64,000 bases of DNA from Rhodamnia argentea. Taxonomy: Eukaryota > Streptophyta > Magnoliopsida > Myrtales > Myrtaceae. Shown here piece after piece: positions 46,656-59,049 of this stretch; position 1 is the first letter of the stretch, and each line of letters opens with the position of its first letter. The stretch is taken from contig NC_063150.1 in the NCBI RefSeq assembly GCF_020921035.1, positions 3,906,001 to 3,970,000 on the forward strand, given 5' to 3'. The notes beneath the pieces were generated by a model. The model searched no databases, was not told the DNA's origin, and saw only the letters and a list, made by a program, of their open reading frames with translations. Made by a program: the position numbers and the translations under genes.

Positions 46656-46834
46656 TGACATTGATCAAATTGGGCCGTCCAAATTAAAATGGACGCCTGA
46701 TTTGATCCATGTCACCTCTTCAAAAAATTTTAAAAATTCTTGTTCAAAATTCCCCCCTCTCCCTTTTCAAGAGGTGACATGGATCAAATCAAATCGTTCA
46801 TTTTGATTTGGACGGCCCGATTTGATCAATGTTA
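46656..46834. repeat. Fold-back inverted repeat (hairpin/MITE-like)
   Basis: Arms of about 70 nt, TGACATTGATCAAATTGGGC on the left and its near complement GCCCGATTTGATCAATGTTA on the right, flank a loop of about 35 nt rich in T and C. Both inner arm ends carry the CATGTCACCTCTT / AAGAGGTGACATG pair. A transcript across it would form a long, nearly perfect hairpin. Confidence 0.85.
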
Positions 46835-47610
46835 GGGGATCCATTTCCTTTCCGCCAAGCCTCTCGACAAAACACCCATGTGATCTCAATTTCAATTCGC
46901 ATCCATCCGGTGACTTATCGGGCAATCCCACTCTACTTTGAACCTACCCAAAGACAGATGGCAACCGTATAACCAACGAATTCATCATACAAGCGTCGAA
47001 TCTCATAGATCCTTCCCCAAACCATATGGCCGAACCTCCCTTTATACATTCACACTCCAATTCGTCGCACCCGAACAATAAATAAGACGATCAACGCATC
47101 GATTATACTTCCCTAAGACCCCAAGAGGCCAATTCAACCAACAGATCGCGCATGCAACTCCTTCTTGTTCACCATGCGAGCCAAACAATCGTTCAACACA
47201 CCCATATTCAAAATCAACAATATGCGCTAAAACGAACGATTAATGCGCAATCTAGTCGTAGGGATAGAGGTCTATTTGCCTTGGGAATGCGTACGAAGAA
47301 ACGGAGCTCGAATTGCCATCCGGACGAGCTTAAACTCCTTGTTCCTTCCTAGGTGCCGTGTAGTTGAGGTTGACAGGGAAGGGAGAGAGAGCGGACGTCG
47401 AGGGCAAGCTAATAAGCTATGGTGGTTGAAGGCCTCGTGGAACACCTGCGTCGAGCTTTGGTGTCATTGGTGGAAGAACGACAGGGAGAGAGGGAGAGAG
47501 AGAGCGTTTTGGCGGGGTGGGGGTGTTCCACGAAAATGAGGGGGCCAAAAAATGAAGAGAGAGAAGGAAGACTTTTATAGCGAGGGCTAGGTCAGTCGAA
47601 TTATGTGAGT

Positions 47611-47675
47611 TTCGGCTCCATTTGTTCCATAAAAAATGAATAATTAGAAAAATATTTTTCTAAAAATAATCGCCC
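47611..47675 (+). repeat. 65-bp direct repeat, copy B
   Basis: Starts TTCGGCTCCATTTGTTCCAT; partner of 45163-45227 in the same orientation. The two copies bracket the transposon-derived block. Confidence 0.6.
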
Positions 47676-48551
47676 AAATTCGAAAGAGGATTTGCGATGG
47701 TTGGTGACCAAAGGGGAGGGCTTGCTGGCAGTCGGCCCCGCCCCATCGATGATGGAACGGTGGTAGCCACACGCGAAGGGTTTGTCCTTTTTCTTTCTTT
47801 TTGAAAAACAGTAAAAGAAAGAAAGAAAAATTAAAAACTAGAGGACAAAAATGCTCTTGACGTGATGTCAAGCCTTCTTTTGAGAGTGACAGAATCATTT
47901 TAAATTCTTATCGAAGAAAATGAGGGCATTTTAAATCTTTATTTGAAATTTTCCTTTACTTATCCAAAAATACTGTTTTGACACGTGTGCTACTCATTGC
48001 CCTCATCTGTTTGACCTTTCTTGAGATTGTTTTATCTTCTGCTTGTGCCTTCGTGTCATCGTTATCCTCATGCACGAATGTAAGTCCTCCAAGATCTTCG
48101 GGCATTGTTTACTCGTCATCGTCGTCTTCTCAACGATCGCAGCTTGATTTTATAATGTGTCGTTATGGATCGGAATGTCGATTTTCATGCGTCCTCGCAC
48201 ATTCTGTCGTGACCATCTTTAAAGGCACGGGCTTGTGCGTATTCAGATCCGCATCGAACGCCCGATGATGTCTATCTGACAAGACCCTTTTAAGCCGAGC
48301 TTAACGACGTCGGATTGGATCCGACAGTCCTTGGATTAGTTCATTTCAAGCTTCGTTTCGGTTTTGTTATTGCAAATTGCGCGGCCGAATCGAATCACCG
48401 CCACAATCTATCCCACAAGAAGCCAAAACTCCGCCCACCCCGCACCTTAACCTTCGCCGTCCCGTCTCTCACCAGATTGCTTATGCAGGGGCCATGTGCA
48501 CGTAGCCAGAGAAATTTCGAGGAAAGAATTTGGGGTGATAATACCACAGGA
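47676..48551. other. Upstream region of ER-ANT1
   Basis: Contains the promoter and leader of the carrier gene. An open frame extends in phase upstream of the chosen ATG to 48315, but the extra residues do not match the family. No other gene is seen. Confidence 0.55.
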
Positions 48552-50855
48552 ATGGCGAGGCAATCGGAGAAGTTCTCGATGGATTTCGCGATGGGCGGAG
48601 TGGCCGCCGTGATATCGAAGAGCGCCGCCGCTCCTATCGAGAGAGTGAAGCTTCTGCTGCAGAATCAAGGGGAGATGATGAGGAGGGGTCACTTGAGGCG
48701 ACCCTACCTTGGTATCGCCGATTGCTTCGGGAGGGTCTTGAGAGAGGACGGTTTCTTGTCGTTTTGGAGAGGCAATCAGGCCAATGTGATTCGCTATTTC
48801 CCAACTCAGGTAAGAGCTAAAACTTCGTCTCTTGCCATTTTTTGAATCGTGGGTTGTCGTTCTTTTGTTGTCTTCTTGAAGTTAGAAAGAAAAGTTTGGG
48901 GCTTTGTAGGTAGAACAACTTTTATGGCTGGATGTTATTGTTGATTCTTTGGCAGCAAATGATACTTGGGTGCAAAATTTGGTTGATTGTGGGAAAAAGT
49001 GGCTTAAATGGTGTTTCAGTGGGAGGTTCAGAGGTTGGTGTTCAACTGGCATGGCTTTTGACCAAAAACAAAAAAATTTCTGGCATGGTTTAGTTGGTTC
49101 CAATGGAGAATGTTCCATTTTGAACTTCTTACTAAGCATGATGTCTTTCTACTAGAATATTGGAATCTGATTTGCCAGTGAGAATGGAATATGGAATGTG
49201 AAGTGAAAGAGGATGGAATTACCCGAACTAGCCTGCTTTTTTACCTACAATTTGATAGGCAAATGGAGAGAAGAAAAATAGAAGATAAAAGGCAAAACGA
49301 TAAGCAGCATGTCCCCCTTAATAGCCGGTTGCAATCCTGATTGGCTGCTTTCGGCATTACGTTTTGGCTGACAGAAGTTCCTTGGTTGTCTTTGGGGATG
49401 ATCATGTGATGTCCCTGTTAGATTTTTGTCCATCCTTCCTAGTCAAGAGAAACGCTTTCAGAGATTTCATCTGGAGCGGTGATTTTGGAAAAGTAATGCC
49501 CATCGGTCTTTTCAAAATGCCAGTCATTTGAACTTTTAGGACGAAAACAAGGGTCCACAACTTGTGATTGGAAGAGTGAACTGGGGCTCATGACATGTTT
49601 GTTTAGTTGATACAGGCTAGTGGCTTGCCTCAGTGATAAGATATCTATTCCATGCTCTTAACTGCTAGGTGATCTCCTCCCACAAGCACTAGAGTCGTCT
49701 GCTTATTTCTACTCTATATCAAAATACTTCCTTCAAGAGGTTGCAAGACAATAATGAACTTTTAACTGAACAGCCAAATCGGGTGCTTACAATAGATACG
49801 AACTAGCAAAGAATGCTGCTGTTTTATTGTAGAATCAGTGCCTTTGGCTACCTCCCAGTTATAAGCAGGACTTCAAGCTTTGATTATTAGTGTCTTTGGA
49901 ACAGCAGCTCTTGGTTTTGAACCTATTCGATATATTCATCACTGATTTTGATTATTTGACAGAGCTTTTACTGTCCCTAGGCTTTCAACTTCGCATTCAA
50001 AGGTTATTTCAGAAGTTATTTGGGCCATTCAAAAGAGAAAGATGGATATATAAAGTGGTTTGTTGGAAATGTAGCCTCGGGAAGTGCCGCTGGAGCTACC
50101 TCATCACTGTTGCTATACCACTTGGATTATGCAAGGACACGCCTGGCTACTGATGCTAGGGAGTGTCCAGTTCGTGGTCGACGGCAGTTCACAGGATTAA
50201 TTGATGTATATAGCAAAACTGTATCTACCGATGGAATAGCAGGTCTTTACCGTGGATTTGGCGCTTCAATCGTGGGAATTACTTTGTATCGTGGCATGTA
50301 TTTTGGGATCTATGACACGATGAAGCCTATCATTTTGATCGGTGCTCTTGAGGTATGCAGCTCTCCAGATTCTCTTTTTGATGCCGAGAATCTCGAATAG
50401 ATGCTAACATGACTTGAAGATTTATAGTTACTGTTTGTCTGTTTTATCAAGATATCTTCTACTTGATGCTGTTGGAAGTGACCCAATTCATTTTCAATTT
50501 CGCCTGTGGGAGGACTTATTTTGGGTCCTCTGTTTTTCTGCAGGGGAATTTCTTTGCCAGCTTCTTGCTTGGTTGGAGCATCACGACCGTCTCTGGAGTA
50601 TGTGCTTATCCTTTTGACACTGTAAGGCGAAGAATGATGCTCACATCTGGACAACCCGTCAAGTACCGAAGTTCTGTGCATGCATTTCAGGAGATTGTCC
50701 GACGCGAAGGTCTGAGGGCCCTCTATCGAGGAGTCACCGCGAATATGCTTTTTGGTATGGCAGGCGCTGGAGCTCTTGCGGGCTACGATCTGCTTCAGAG
50801 AATCGCTTCTGGACACGGTTATTCCTACGGGCCACAGCGAGGCGTTTTGAAGTGA
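48552..50855 (+). CDS. ER-ANT1: ER adenine nucleotide transporter 1 (ER-ANT1)
   Basis: Three coding exons: 48552-48809, 49981-50352 and 50544-50855, giving 313 residues. It is a mitochondrial-carrier-family ATP/ADP exchanger; the Arabidopsis protein is placed in the ER membrane, where it supplies ATP to the lumen. Three carrier repeats are visible. The signature of repeat 1 is [13 protein letters not shown] (28-40); repeat 2 has HLDYARTRL; repeat 3 has [11 protein letters not shown], and the RRRMM block marks adenine nucleotide carriers. Unlike mitochondrial AAC proteins there is no long N-terminal extension before the first helix, which is the hallmark of the ER form. The start was chosen because [12 protein letters not shown] aligns with the short ER-ANT1 N-terminus; an in-frame ATG at 48315 would add 79 unconserved residues. 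Confidence 0.94.
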
Positions 50856-51626
50856 AAGTTGTAGAATATGGATGCGTACATCATTCATGTATGGAATTGT
50901 ACAGGGTAATTGAAATGAAGGAGATAGCTCCCTCAGTTGTACAGTGTAATTGATTGATATATGAAATTCATATAGATGATCAATAAGATGAATGAAAATT
51001 GAAATTCTAAAGAGTTTGTTACCGAATGTCTTAGAACACTCGTCAAGTAAACAATTAACGAAATTCATAAGCGGCTTTTTTGTTCCACAACAGGGCCTGG
51101 ACCATCATTCCTATCCTCAATAGCTTACGAGTTTACATCCATACCTGGTCGGGTAAAATTTCCTTTCGATTTCTCCATTACCGTTTCCCGAATTCGCGCA
51201 TCCATGGTTGAAAGTAAAAAATCGATCAATTCCATAAATAGAAACAGTAGGGGGCACCCAGTCAAGGCCTAGTTACAGGAAAGTCAGTTCTTCAATGCAT
51301 TGATTGTCTTCGCACAATTAGTACCTTGAAATTGATTGACCGCTCTCGTGTTATATCTTGAAAATAAATTGACTTGTCCCAACAAGATCCTTTCAAGAAT
51401 AAGGGGTCTCGAAAACCACACTAGCATTATCCTTAAGAAGGGTAAACACAACCATGGCACCGGTACAATTCTCAGACAGAAATTTACAAACAGAAGCAAT
51501 TTCAGTTTTCACTTCCACCAAGGTATACTTTTGACCAACCCATTCCCCAAATACAAGTTCATCCATCTGAAAGAAAATGAGCACACAAAGCTTCTGACCC
51601 AGACTAACTTTTCATGGACGATGATC
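50856..51626. other. Convergent 3' flanks of ER-ANT1 and annexin
   Basis: 770 bp between the two convergent stop codons. AATAAGATGAATGAAAATTG around 50981 could be a polyadenylation region for ER-ANT1. No gene is seen. Confidence 0.6.
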
Positions 51627-54199
51627 CTAATGGTTGGGGCCAAGAAGTGAAAGCAGGAAAGTCCTATAGTGGCCCGATGTTTCGGAGTGAACTGCGTCGT
51701 TTAGAGTCTTCTTGTACTTCTTATGGTATTCTGCTTTTATATACTGCATGTCGATTTCGGTCCTCGTCACAATCACCCTTATCAGCGTCGTGTCATCGGT
51801 CCCCAGACCTTTCATCGCCTTGTGTAATACCTGCAACGTAATGTACGTATGCATGAAGGGTTGCAACTCTGATGGGCTACAAATTTTTAAGCAGCAGCTA
51901 AGCAAGCAAGGGCTTTGCCTGAGATGAGATTAAAGAAACATACCTTTGCAAAATACTTGGCAGGGTTCTGAGAGCACTGTAAGATTGTCAAGAGACCATA
52001 CTCAAAATATCCTGATGTTTCGCTCTTCACGGCCTGCTTTGGTTCATGTTCTGGTTAGGCATCATGCTTAACAAAAGGATAAATAAAAAACAGACATGTA
52101 ATATGCAAGTATATCTGAAGAAAACTCACCTTCTTTAACGAACTGCCATACATGTTATGATAAGCGGAATCAATAGCAGCCAAATGTGCCCTGCTTCTTT
52201 CGCTAAATATCTTGATAAAAGTCTTCTCATCGGTCCCCAGCCGCTTCTCCCCAGCTTTGAAAAGAGCCTTTGCATCATGTTCTACGGCCATCCTATCGAC
52301 TTCAAAGCCTTCATAGCGCGGCGTACCGACATATGTAAGCAGAAGCTGCGGAAAGCCTTAAAGTTCAGAAACTGGATTTATCTAGTTTGATATGCTGTCC
52401 CATTGATAGCTTGTCTCTATTTGCAGAAAGATTCCAAGAGCTTGTACAAAATTGAGATCATTCCATCCCATATACATCTCTTTGTATAATTATTTTTTTT
52501 GGTTGAACATCTCTTAGTATTGAGTAGACACAAATTTAAAAGTTGGCAGATATCTTTGTGTTAAACATGATCTGTCTTTCATTACCGGGAACATCCCTAC
52601 AACAGCATGCATGAAAAAAATCTTGAAAAGAAATCAAAGAGTAGGTAGGGTTTAAAACAGAACACGTCATAAAGAAGTCCTCAACTAAGAAATACAAACC
52701 ATAGTGATTTCTGTAAGCTAAAGAGCGATTTTCCAAGGCTAACCATGCACAAAAAGAGCTAAAAACAGGAGAAATACAAAAACGGAAGAGCTCTCACCTT
52801 CTTATGGTCCCCAGAGGTATATTTCTCAATGTCATGCTCGAGATGAACCCCAAACTTGGAATAGTAGTGTTGCTTAAACGTCTGTATCTGAGATGGAGTT
52901 CGAGAACATATTACTTCAGTAGCAGCTTGAACATTTGTTGATGACGCCATAAAGGCCTGCCTTAGAACTATGGCATCTCGTCCAGCTGGGTCATGCATCC
53001 ATAGCAAAACAGCCGTCTGGGAAAAGGAAATGGACAAAAAAATACAAGATCATGAAGCATAATAGCTCTCCACAAATGCTAAGATTAAAAACGGTAACAT
53101 TGCGTCAAAAAGTGCAGAACATACTATGAAAGAAAGAGCAGAATTGATACCTCTAATTTGCCAGTCAGTTCCGATTCTAAGCGTTTGAAAATATCATCAG
53201 AATACATGGTGCGATATTCCTGCTGAATAAGAGCACGTTGTGTGACATCCCGATGGGCAAGAATATTGACAACCGCTGCAGTATCACATCCCAAACCTGA
53301 AATGTGAAATAGAGAACTTGTCACCTACCAAAGCTCCTTTATAAAGCTTCTTCCTCGAGTAATACTAATATCCGATATCTTCTTTCAATTATTACTTTGA
53401 AACATAGAACTGAAAAAAGAGGAAAACTTAGTGTAGAGAGCCCAGCAAGCCCATTCCTAAAGGCTACTTGACTTTTAGAGCCGTGGAAACAGGGTCTAAA
53501 GCCGCCACAGGCGTAGGCATTCATAACTATGTCTCGAAGTGCTGTTCAGCCCCTCAAAGTAAATTGCATAGCCACATTTTACACATAAATCATCCCAATA
53601 CACGAACACAAAAATCAATAATATCCAACAGGAAAAAGCCAGCAGCAAAGATTTCTCCTCACAAATCCTCCAGTGGTAAACAGATATCAAGACACACAGC
53701 GTACCCTCTCTCTACCATCAATCATAGGCACTACTAACTGCGAGACTGATGGAGGATCTGAGGTCCAATTAAGCTAAACAGCAGGCCAAAATGTAACTGC
53801 TATAAGCATCACAATGTGCCTAAAAGCTAAAATTTGACCCCACACAACCAACAACATGAAAGAGTGAGTAAACCCAATTCCCAAAAGGACAACACAATGA
53901 TAACATGCCACCCTGAAGAACTCTTCCATCTTTCGTTAAATTGCAAAACAAACGACAACTTTCGTTCGATAACTGTCAACACAAACAAAGAGCAAAACGA
54001 AGCAGAAATTGAAAGTAAAACAAAAGGGGACCAACACTTACAGTTGGAACCGGAATTACAACCCTTTTGATTGCCAAACAAATCAATCAACTTGAGAGAG
54101 AGAGAGAGAGAGAGGAGAAGTACCCTTGAAAGCACGGTAAAGTTGCATAGCATCGTCTCTTGGGGAGGTGAGAACCGGAGGGACAGTCAAAGTCGACAT
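51627..54199 (-). CDS. ANN5: Annexin D5-like
   Basis: Six coding exons: 54199-54124, 53296-53151, 53016-52798, 52345-52130, 52033-51944 and 51830-51627, giving 316 residues, the standard size for plant annexins. Annexins bind acidic membrane phospholipids in a calcium-dependent way and act in exocytosis and, for the D5 type, in pollen. Four annexin repeats are seen. Repeat 4 has the canonical type II calcium loop [12 protein letters not shown]. Repeat 1 has a changed loop, [11 protein letters not shown]. Repeats 2 and 3 (for example [15 protein letters not shown]) lack the full loop; two degenerate middle repeats are normal for plant annexins. The C-terminus [10 protein letters not shown] and the exon pattern match annexin D5 best. 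Confidence 0.93.
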
Positions 54200-55613
54200 T
54201 TTTCCCTTCCCTCAATTCTCCTTCTCTTTTCCCTCTTCTTCCACAACCAAACTCAGTCTCACCCTGTCTTCTTCTTCTTCTTCTTCTTCTTCTGCGTGAA
54301 GGGAGTGAATCCGAGAAAAAAAACCACCCAAAAGCAAATAGAACGGCAAGAAGAAGGGGGAGAAGATTCGAAACTGGGTTTTTTCTCTTCCCTTGGAAAG
54401 GAGGAAGCTTTTTCAACTCCTGTGGCCCAATGCTCAAATGGAGTTTAAAGCAACGTTGCTTTCCTCGAACGGTAACATTGATATTTGCGCCTTTAAAAAA
54501 CTCTCACCGATTGTCCTTTCCTTCGCGTGGCCGATGATTGCGAGACCCACTTGAAGAACTCCCTTCTTTTTTTCAATCCCCCCTTAAAAATCTCCGGAAA
54601 CCAATCTCGGATTTAACTTTTCGGCCATCACGACGCGCTTGCTTCTTCCCCTCTTCTTTTCTTTCTTCTATTGGTGGCGTATCCGGGGCATCCACAATGT
54701 CTCACTTTTCATCGACTACCCAATTATTGAAAACTACTTTAAAAAAAATAAATAAATAAATACATCCTAAAACTTATTACGAAAATATTATTAAGTCTTA
54801 AATTTTTTTAAAAGTTCAATTAAATCTTAAAACTTAATATAGAGATGTAATTAAGTACTAAAACTTATTAATCTAATAAAATCAAGTCCTTTTTTTTTTT
54901 TTTTTGCCGACAAAATCAAGTCCTTTCGTTGGTTGCATTTTTTTAAACTTTTAAGATTCGATTGCATTTTCGTAATAAATTTTAAGACTTGATTATACCT
55001 TTTGAAAGTTTAAAACTCGATTGCACTTTTCCTTTTCAGACTTGATTATATTTTTTAAAAATTTTAAGACTCAATTGTACTTTTGTAGCAATACTTACAT
55101 TTTTTTTTCCCTTATTTCATTAGTAAATAGGTGTTCCAGGAATACCCGTTAACGAAATCCGTCAATTAAAACCACGAATCCAATTCCTCCGTTCAAATTT
55201 CAACATGAGTCCGGCCATCCACCTCAATTCTTTAATTGGGTTTTTCCCTGAATATCATAGTTGAGGTGCGTGTGATTAGCGATCCTATTTAATCCTGAAG
55301 TCCAAGTGTGGGCTTCCACATGCATTACACGTGCAGGTTGTCCTGTCGCCCCTCAGATGCTTTGACTTGGTCTTTTTCACAAGTGTCACAGATGTCACAG
55401 GAACACGTCAACGGACTTATCACATGGACAGACAGATCACACAGGTTCAGAGTGATCAGCAAAACCGTTGACGTCGCCTCCGCAACAAACTTATCCGAAA
55501 AGCAAGCTCGAAACAGGACATTCATCATGAACAATCCCAAGAAATTGTAGAGCGAGCGGTGTTCGGAGAACCTCAGCATCAGCAAAATGCCTAAAACATT
55601 TGAAAATACAATG
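54200..55613. other. Annexin promoter and PIG-L 3' flank
   Basis: Contains the annexin leader with a (CTT)n tract at 54267-54293. An AT-rich degenerate repeat follows at about 54740-55100 (TTTTAAGACTTGATT and CTTAAAACTTAAT phrases in both orientations). Then comes the PIG-L 3' UTR. No gene is seen. Confidence 0.55.
54267..54293. repeat. (CTT)n in the annexin leader
   Basis: Nine CTT units, GAA on the annexin sense strand, about 70 bp upstream of its ATG. Confidence 0.92.
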
Positions 55614-57912
55614 CTACAGCTCTTGATGGTTGCCCTTTCGTTGCACTTGCTCCGATCTGTCGATGCTTCTTAGCGTGTTCACGTATGTGTAGCTAGAGAA
55701 GGAAACGAAAAGCTTGCGAAACCTACAATGCCAAGAAGCATAGCTTATCCACTTGAAGGAAAGAAATCCTTCGCCAAGATTTGCTCGAACTCGAGGAAAA
55801 CTTGTAGAACAAGGAGTAAAAGAGGAGAGGAGAAATCTTCAGAACAATTTTGAAGTCGGTACAGGGCAGGACACATACCAAACCCATTGACTCGAGTGTT
55901 GCGACATAGCAATGAAGCTCCTGCGAGGATTCTCATTCATTAAGCAATGCACCGTCCCAGTGGGGCTACGCGAGGCAAACAACATGGATATCCAAAAATC
56001 AACTGGTCCACTATACTTGCGTAAGAGGTTGGTACTTAACTGCAAAACACCAAGGATATCGAGATAACATACAACACAGTACATCATATCCAAGACAGAA
56101 ATATAACAATCATTCAACATTTGGCAGCTGGATCATAATCTCGCAGACCGAGGATATCACATCAACCTAACAAAATTATCCATAATAAAGTAAGAAAATT
56201 TGACCCCCAAAAAAAGAAAGTAAGAAAAACTATCATTTGAATTGCGGAACAGAGAGAACAACTAGTAAATCTATAGTCAAAGAGTCTACGAAGCTGAATT
56301 CCAAAGGTTGAACTGTTTTACAACAACAGGCTTTCAGACCAAAGCTTGTGATAGCGAGAAATAAAGGTAAGACATAGCAAGGGAAAGAAAACATACAAGT
56401 TCCCAGGCCTCAATATCTCTTCGCGCCGTCTCTTGAAGGAGCTTCCTGCTCACACCAGAATGCCATGAAAAGAAGAATAAGGTTACTTATAAACAATTTA
56501 GGCGCGCCATGGGTAAAGAATTGCGGCTGGAACAGGTCAATCCCCCATTAGCAGTGGACAACCAATGTCAAGTGGCAAGGTGAGTGATAAGCCATAGACA
56601 ATGCTTAATTCATAGATTGCATTAAGAAAAGCACTGAGGGAGGGAGGGAGGTAGGGAGATTATACAGTGCGTTAGTACTGTTACATGTTGATCATATTAA
56701 AGTTACCTCACATGCATAAAGGACATCTCTGGAAAATTTATAAGATGCAACAGATAGGGAAAGACAATAGATGAAACGTTTCACTAACCGAACCCCATAA
56801 TGCACATCACGATGGTTGCAATGGCCCGAAATACCATAGTCATCAAAAGTGATAACCTGAGAAGCTCATTTGATGAGTATCATCCTATAAACAACGTCAA
56901 TCACCATGTTACCAGAGCAACTAGAATTCTCAATTTGACATAGTGGATAAAGATGCTCAATGCATACAACACAAATGAAGAAATTTCACGACTACCAGAA
57001 TTAATTACCAAAGGCCAATAAAGAAACAGGGCGAAGAGCATCTAACTTCAGAAAGATTAATTAAAGTGCCTACTTTCAGTCAATATCTTACCACATGAAT
57101 GCCACAATCAAGAACTTCCTGTTCTATGATCTTGGATAATAAGTTGTGATTCCATTTGTTGCCAAACCCATCCTAGAGATTATAGATAAAGTTAAAGATA
57201 AGTCAAGCCGACATTTCTAATAACATGAATATAGACAATAATAGACTTCACTGATCAGGTAGTACCTGCAAATCTGGATGGTCCACGACTTTAACTTGTT
57301 GGCGTGGAACCTTCATACAAGATTCCACATTCGACAGTCAAAAATGTGGACACAATATATGAACAAGTTCTGAAAATCACCTTGAGAGTCACACAAGCTT
57401 CGTAAAGCTCTTCTTTTCTTATATTTCCTTTGCCATCAGCGTCACCTTAAAAGCAAATGAAGCTAAGCAAGAGAAGCACATGCACAATAAATCACAGAGT
57501 AAAGATACAACTGTTCTAAGGAGATCCTTGAGAAAAAGGCACCATGAGAAGATGTGCTAGAAACCTTTTACTCCCCAAGTTATCACGCGATGAGATGACA
57601 CAAAACAACATCACTGAAACAATTAGCAAAACATTTGGAAGCTCGCGGTCTGATGCATGAAATTCTGATCCAATAACTTATTTTTTGCTAAGATCATACT
57701 AATATTGCTCTCAAGTACCAGGTGCATTGCCTCTTTGAGTGAAGAAGAGAAGGGCTTTGGAAAAATCCTAATGCAATAACATGACGAAACTATCACATTA
57801 CCAACTGACAAGCATAAAATATGAAGGTTATGTCCCCTTGAAGTGAGATAACTTATTGTTGGCGAGAAAAACCTGCAATTGAATCATCCAGAAAATCTTC
57901 AATACAGAGAGA

Positions 57913-57954
<42 letters not shown>

Positions 57955-58471
57955 ATTTCAATATTTTACAGATAAAATAATGAGCATTTTTCCATTTAAA
58001 CACGTTGGATTGTGGACAACTATAGTGTAGTCATAAAAATGAAAACCATGAATACATTTTTCCATAAATGGAAATTGCTAAGATACACGAGTAATTTTCA
58101 CAGCTCACAAAAGACACTATAGTATACAATCTTGAACTCAGAGCCTCCGACATGGATGTATCCAGAACGATTAACAGGACAATATACGATAAAATCAGCT
58201 TTGCTTTTCGGTTTGAAAACATTCAAAGGAAAATCTTACATGGACTCGTCGTCAGGGTGGGCTATAACCAGCAAGACATTGCGCTTGTTAGCATTTTCGC
58301 CTGATTATTACCACAAAACGATTACAAACAAAACAACAGATGACTCGACAAGAAGACAAGTCATGACCTGGATCACCAACCACTAATCAGAAACGCAGGT
58401 TTCCTGGGGAAGTATGCTATCAAAGATGCAAACCATACAAAGAATAGTGATGCAAAAGTCAAGAGCCACAT
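55614..58471 (-). CDS. PIGL: N-acetylglucosaminyl-PI de-N-acetylase (PIG-L)
   Basis: Catalyses the second step of GPI-anchor synthesis, removing acetate from GlcNAc-PI on the ER membrane. Ten coding exons: 58471-58384, 58300-58240, 57872-57802, 57445-57381, 57310-57266, 57172-57092, 56856-56789, 56445-56397, 56039-55879, 55722-55614, giving 265 residues; human and Arabidopsis proteins are similar in size. Residues 2-20 form one N-terminal membrane helix. The metal/catalytic motif AHPDDES is at 43-49 and the second zinc motif GHCNHRDVHYG at 148-158; GNADGKGN-type and NKWNH blocks lie between (here GDADGKGN, 74-81). A leader exon ends at 58931 and an intron runs 58930-58487, so the ATG is in exon 2. 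The first coding donor (A/GTGG) is chosen for frame; an alternative 5 bp on would break it. No exon is longer than 161 bp, so ORF-based searches miss the gene. Confidence 0.93.
57906..57953. repeat. (GA)n in a PIG-L intron
   Basis: About 22 GA units with one GGGA interruption, within coding intron 2, 34 bp upstream of the acceptor; CT on the sense strand. Confidence 0.93.
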
Positions 58472-58779
58472 GATGTCAGCTTGTGCCTGCAAAAAAAAGT
58501 ACATATGTCGTTAAAACAACCAGCAAAATCAAGCTGAAAGAGTCACCCATCATCCAGTAATGAAAGAGAAGGGACAAATGTAGAACCAACCGTGAAAATG
58601 AAGCACTGGGAACAGATAAAAACTCGATCTTCAACCAAGCAAACTAGTTCAGAATCAGGATGACCATTAGTGGATTAATGCTGGCACGACTGGCACCTCA
58701 GAGGTGGCAAATTGGGTGGGCAGGATCAGGTTTGGCACGGCTGCAGATTTGTCTCCGACGATCGTATTCGACCAGTGAC

Positions 58780-58859
58780 ATCAAGCACCAATCGACATCA
58801 ACCCATCGCCGGAGAAGAAATCAAGCACCAATCGACATCAACCCATCGCCGACCAGAGA
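58780..58859. repeat. 2 x 40-bp tandem repeat in the PIG-L leader intron
   Basis: Two adjacent 40-bp units starting ATCAAGCACCAATCGACATC (58780, 58820), nearly identical. They fall inside the predicted 5' leader intron, so they do not alter the mRNA if splicing is as proposed. Confidence 0.93.
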
Positions 58860-59049
58860 AAAAACGCGAATCTCTCCGGAGAACAGCGCCGGCGGTGCAA
58901 AATGAACGGCGAAAGAAGAAAGCTGAGTACCTCAGACAATTGGACTCCGATCGAATTCCCGATCGTGCCTCGCCTCACTCAAGCGAACAGACGAGGAACA
59001 GAACTCGGGTCGGGCATCATGTCGATTTGGGCCTATGGGTTCAATGAGA

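Larger units (their letters stand above)
45807..47610. other. Probable transposon-derived block of unknown type
   Basis: Replaces the right half of long-TIR copy 5. It opens with the near-palindrome TGACGTCCTAGGGCGTCA. It contains two 179-bp direct repeats (46027, 46258) and a 179-bp fold-back (46656-46834). On the minus strand, CTATAAAAGTC near 47575 is followed by a CT-rich leader-like stretch, as in LTR promoters. No transposase or pol is recognisable. Decayed LTR sequence is one reading. Confidence 0.35.

Noticed and set aside
45807-47610. Solo LTR of a Gypsy element
   Set aside because: TATA-like and leader-like signals exist on the minus strand, but I could not find matching TG/CA ends with a target duplication, so I left the block unclassified.
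48315-48551. In-phase N-terminal extension of the ER-ANT1 exon 1 frame
   Set aside because: The extra 79 residues do not resemble the family or a clear targeting peptide, and ER-ANT1 proteins start just before the first helix.
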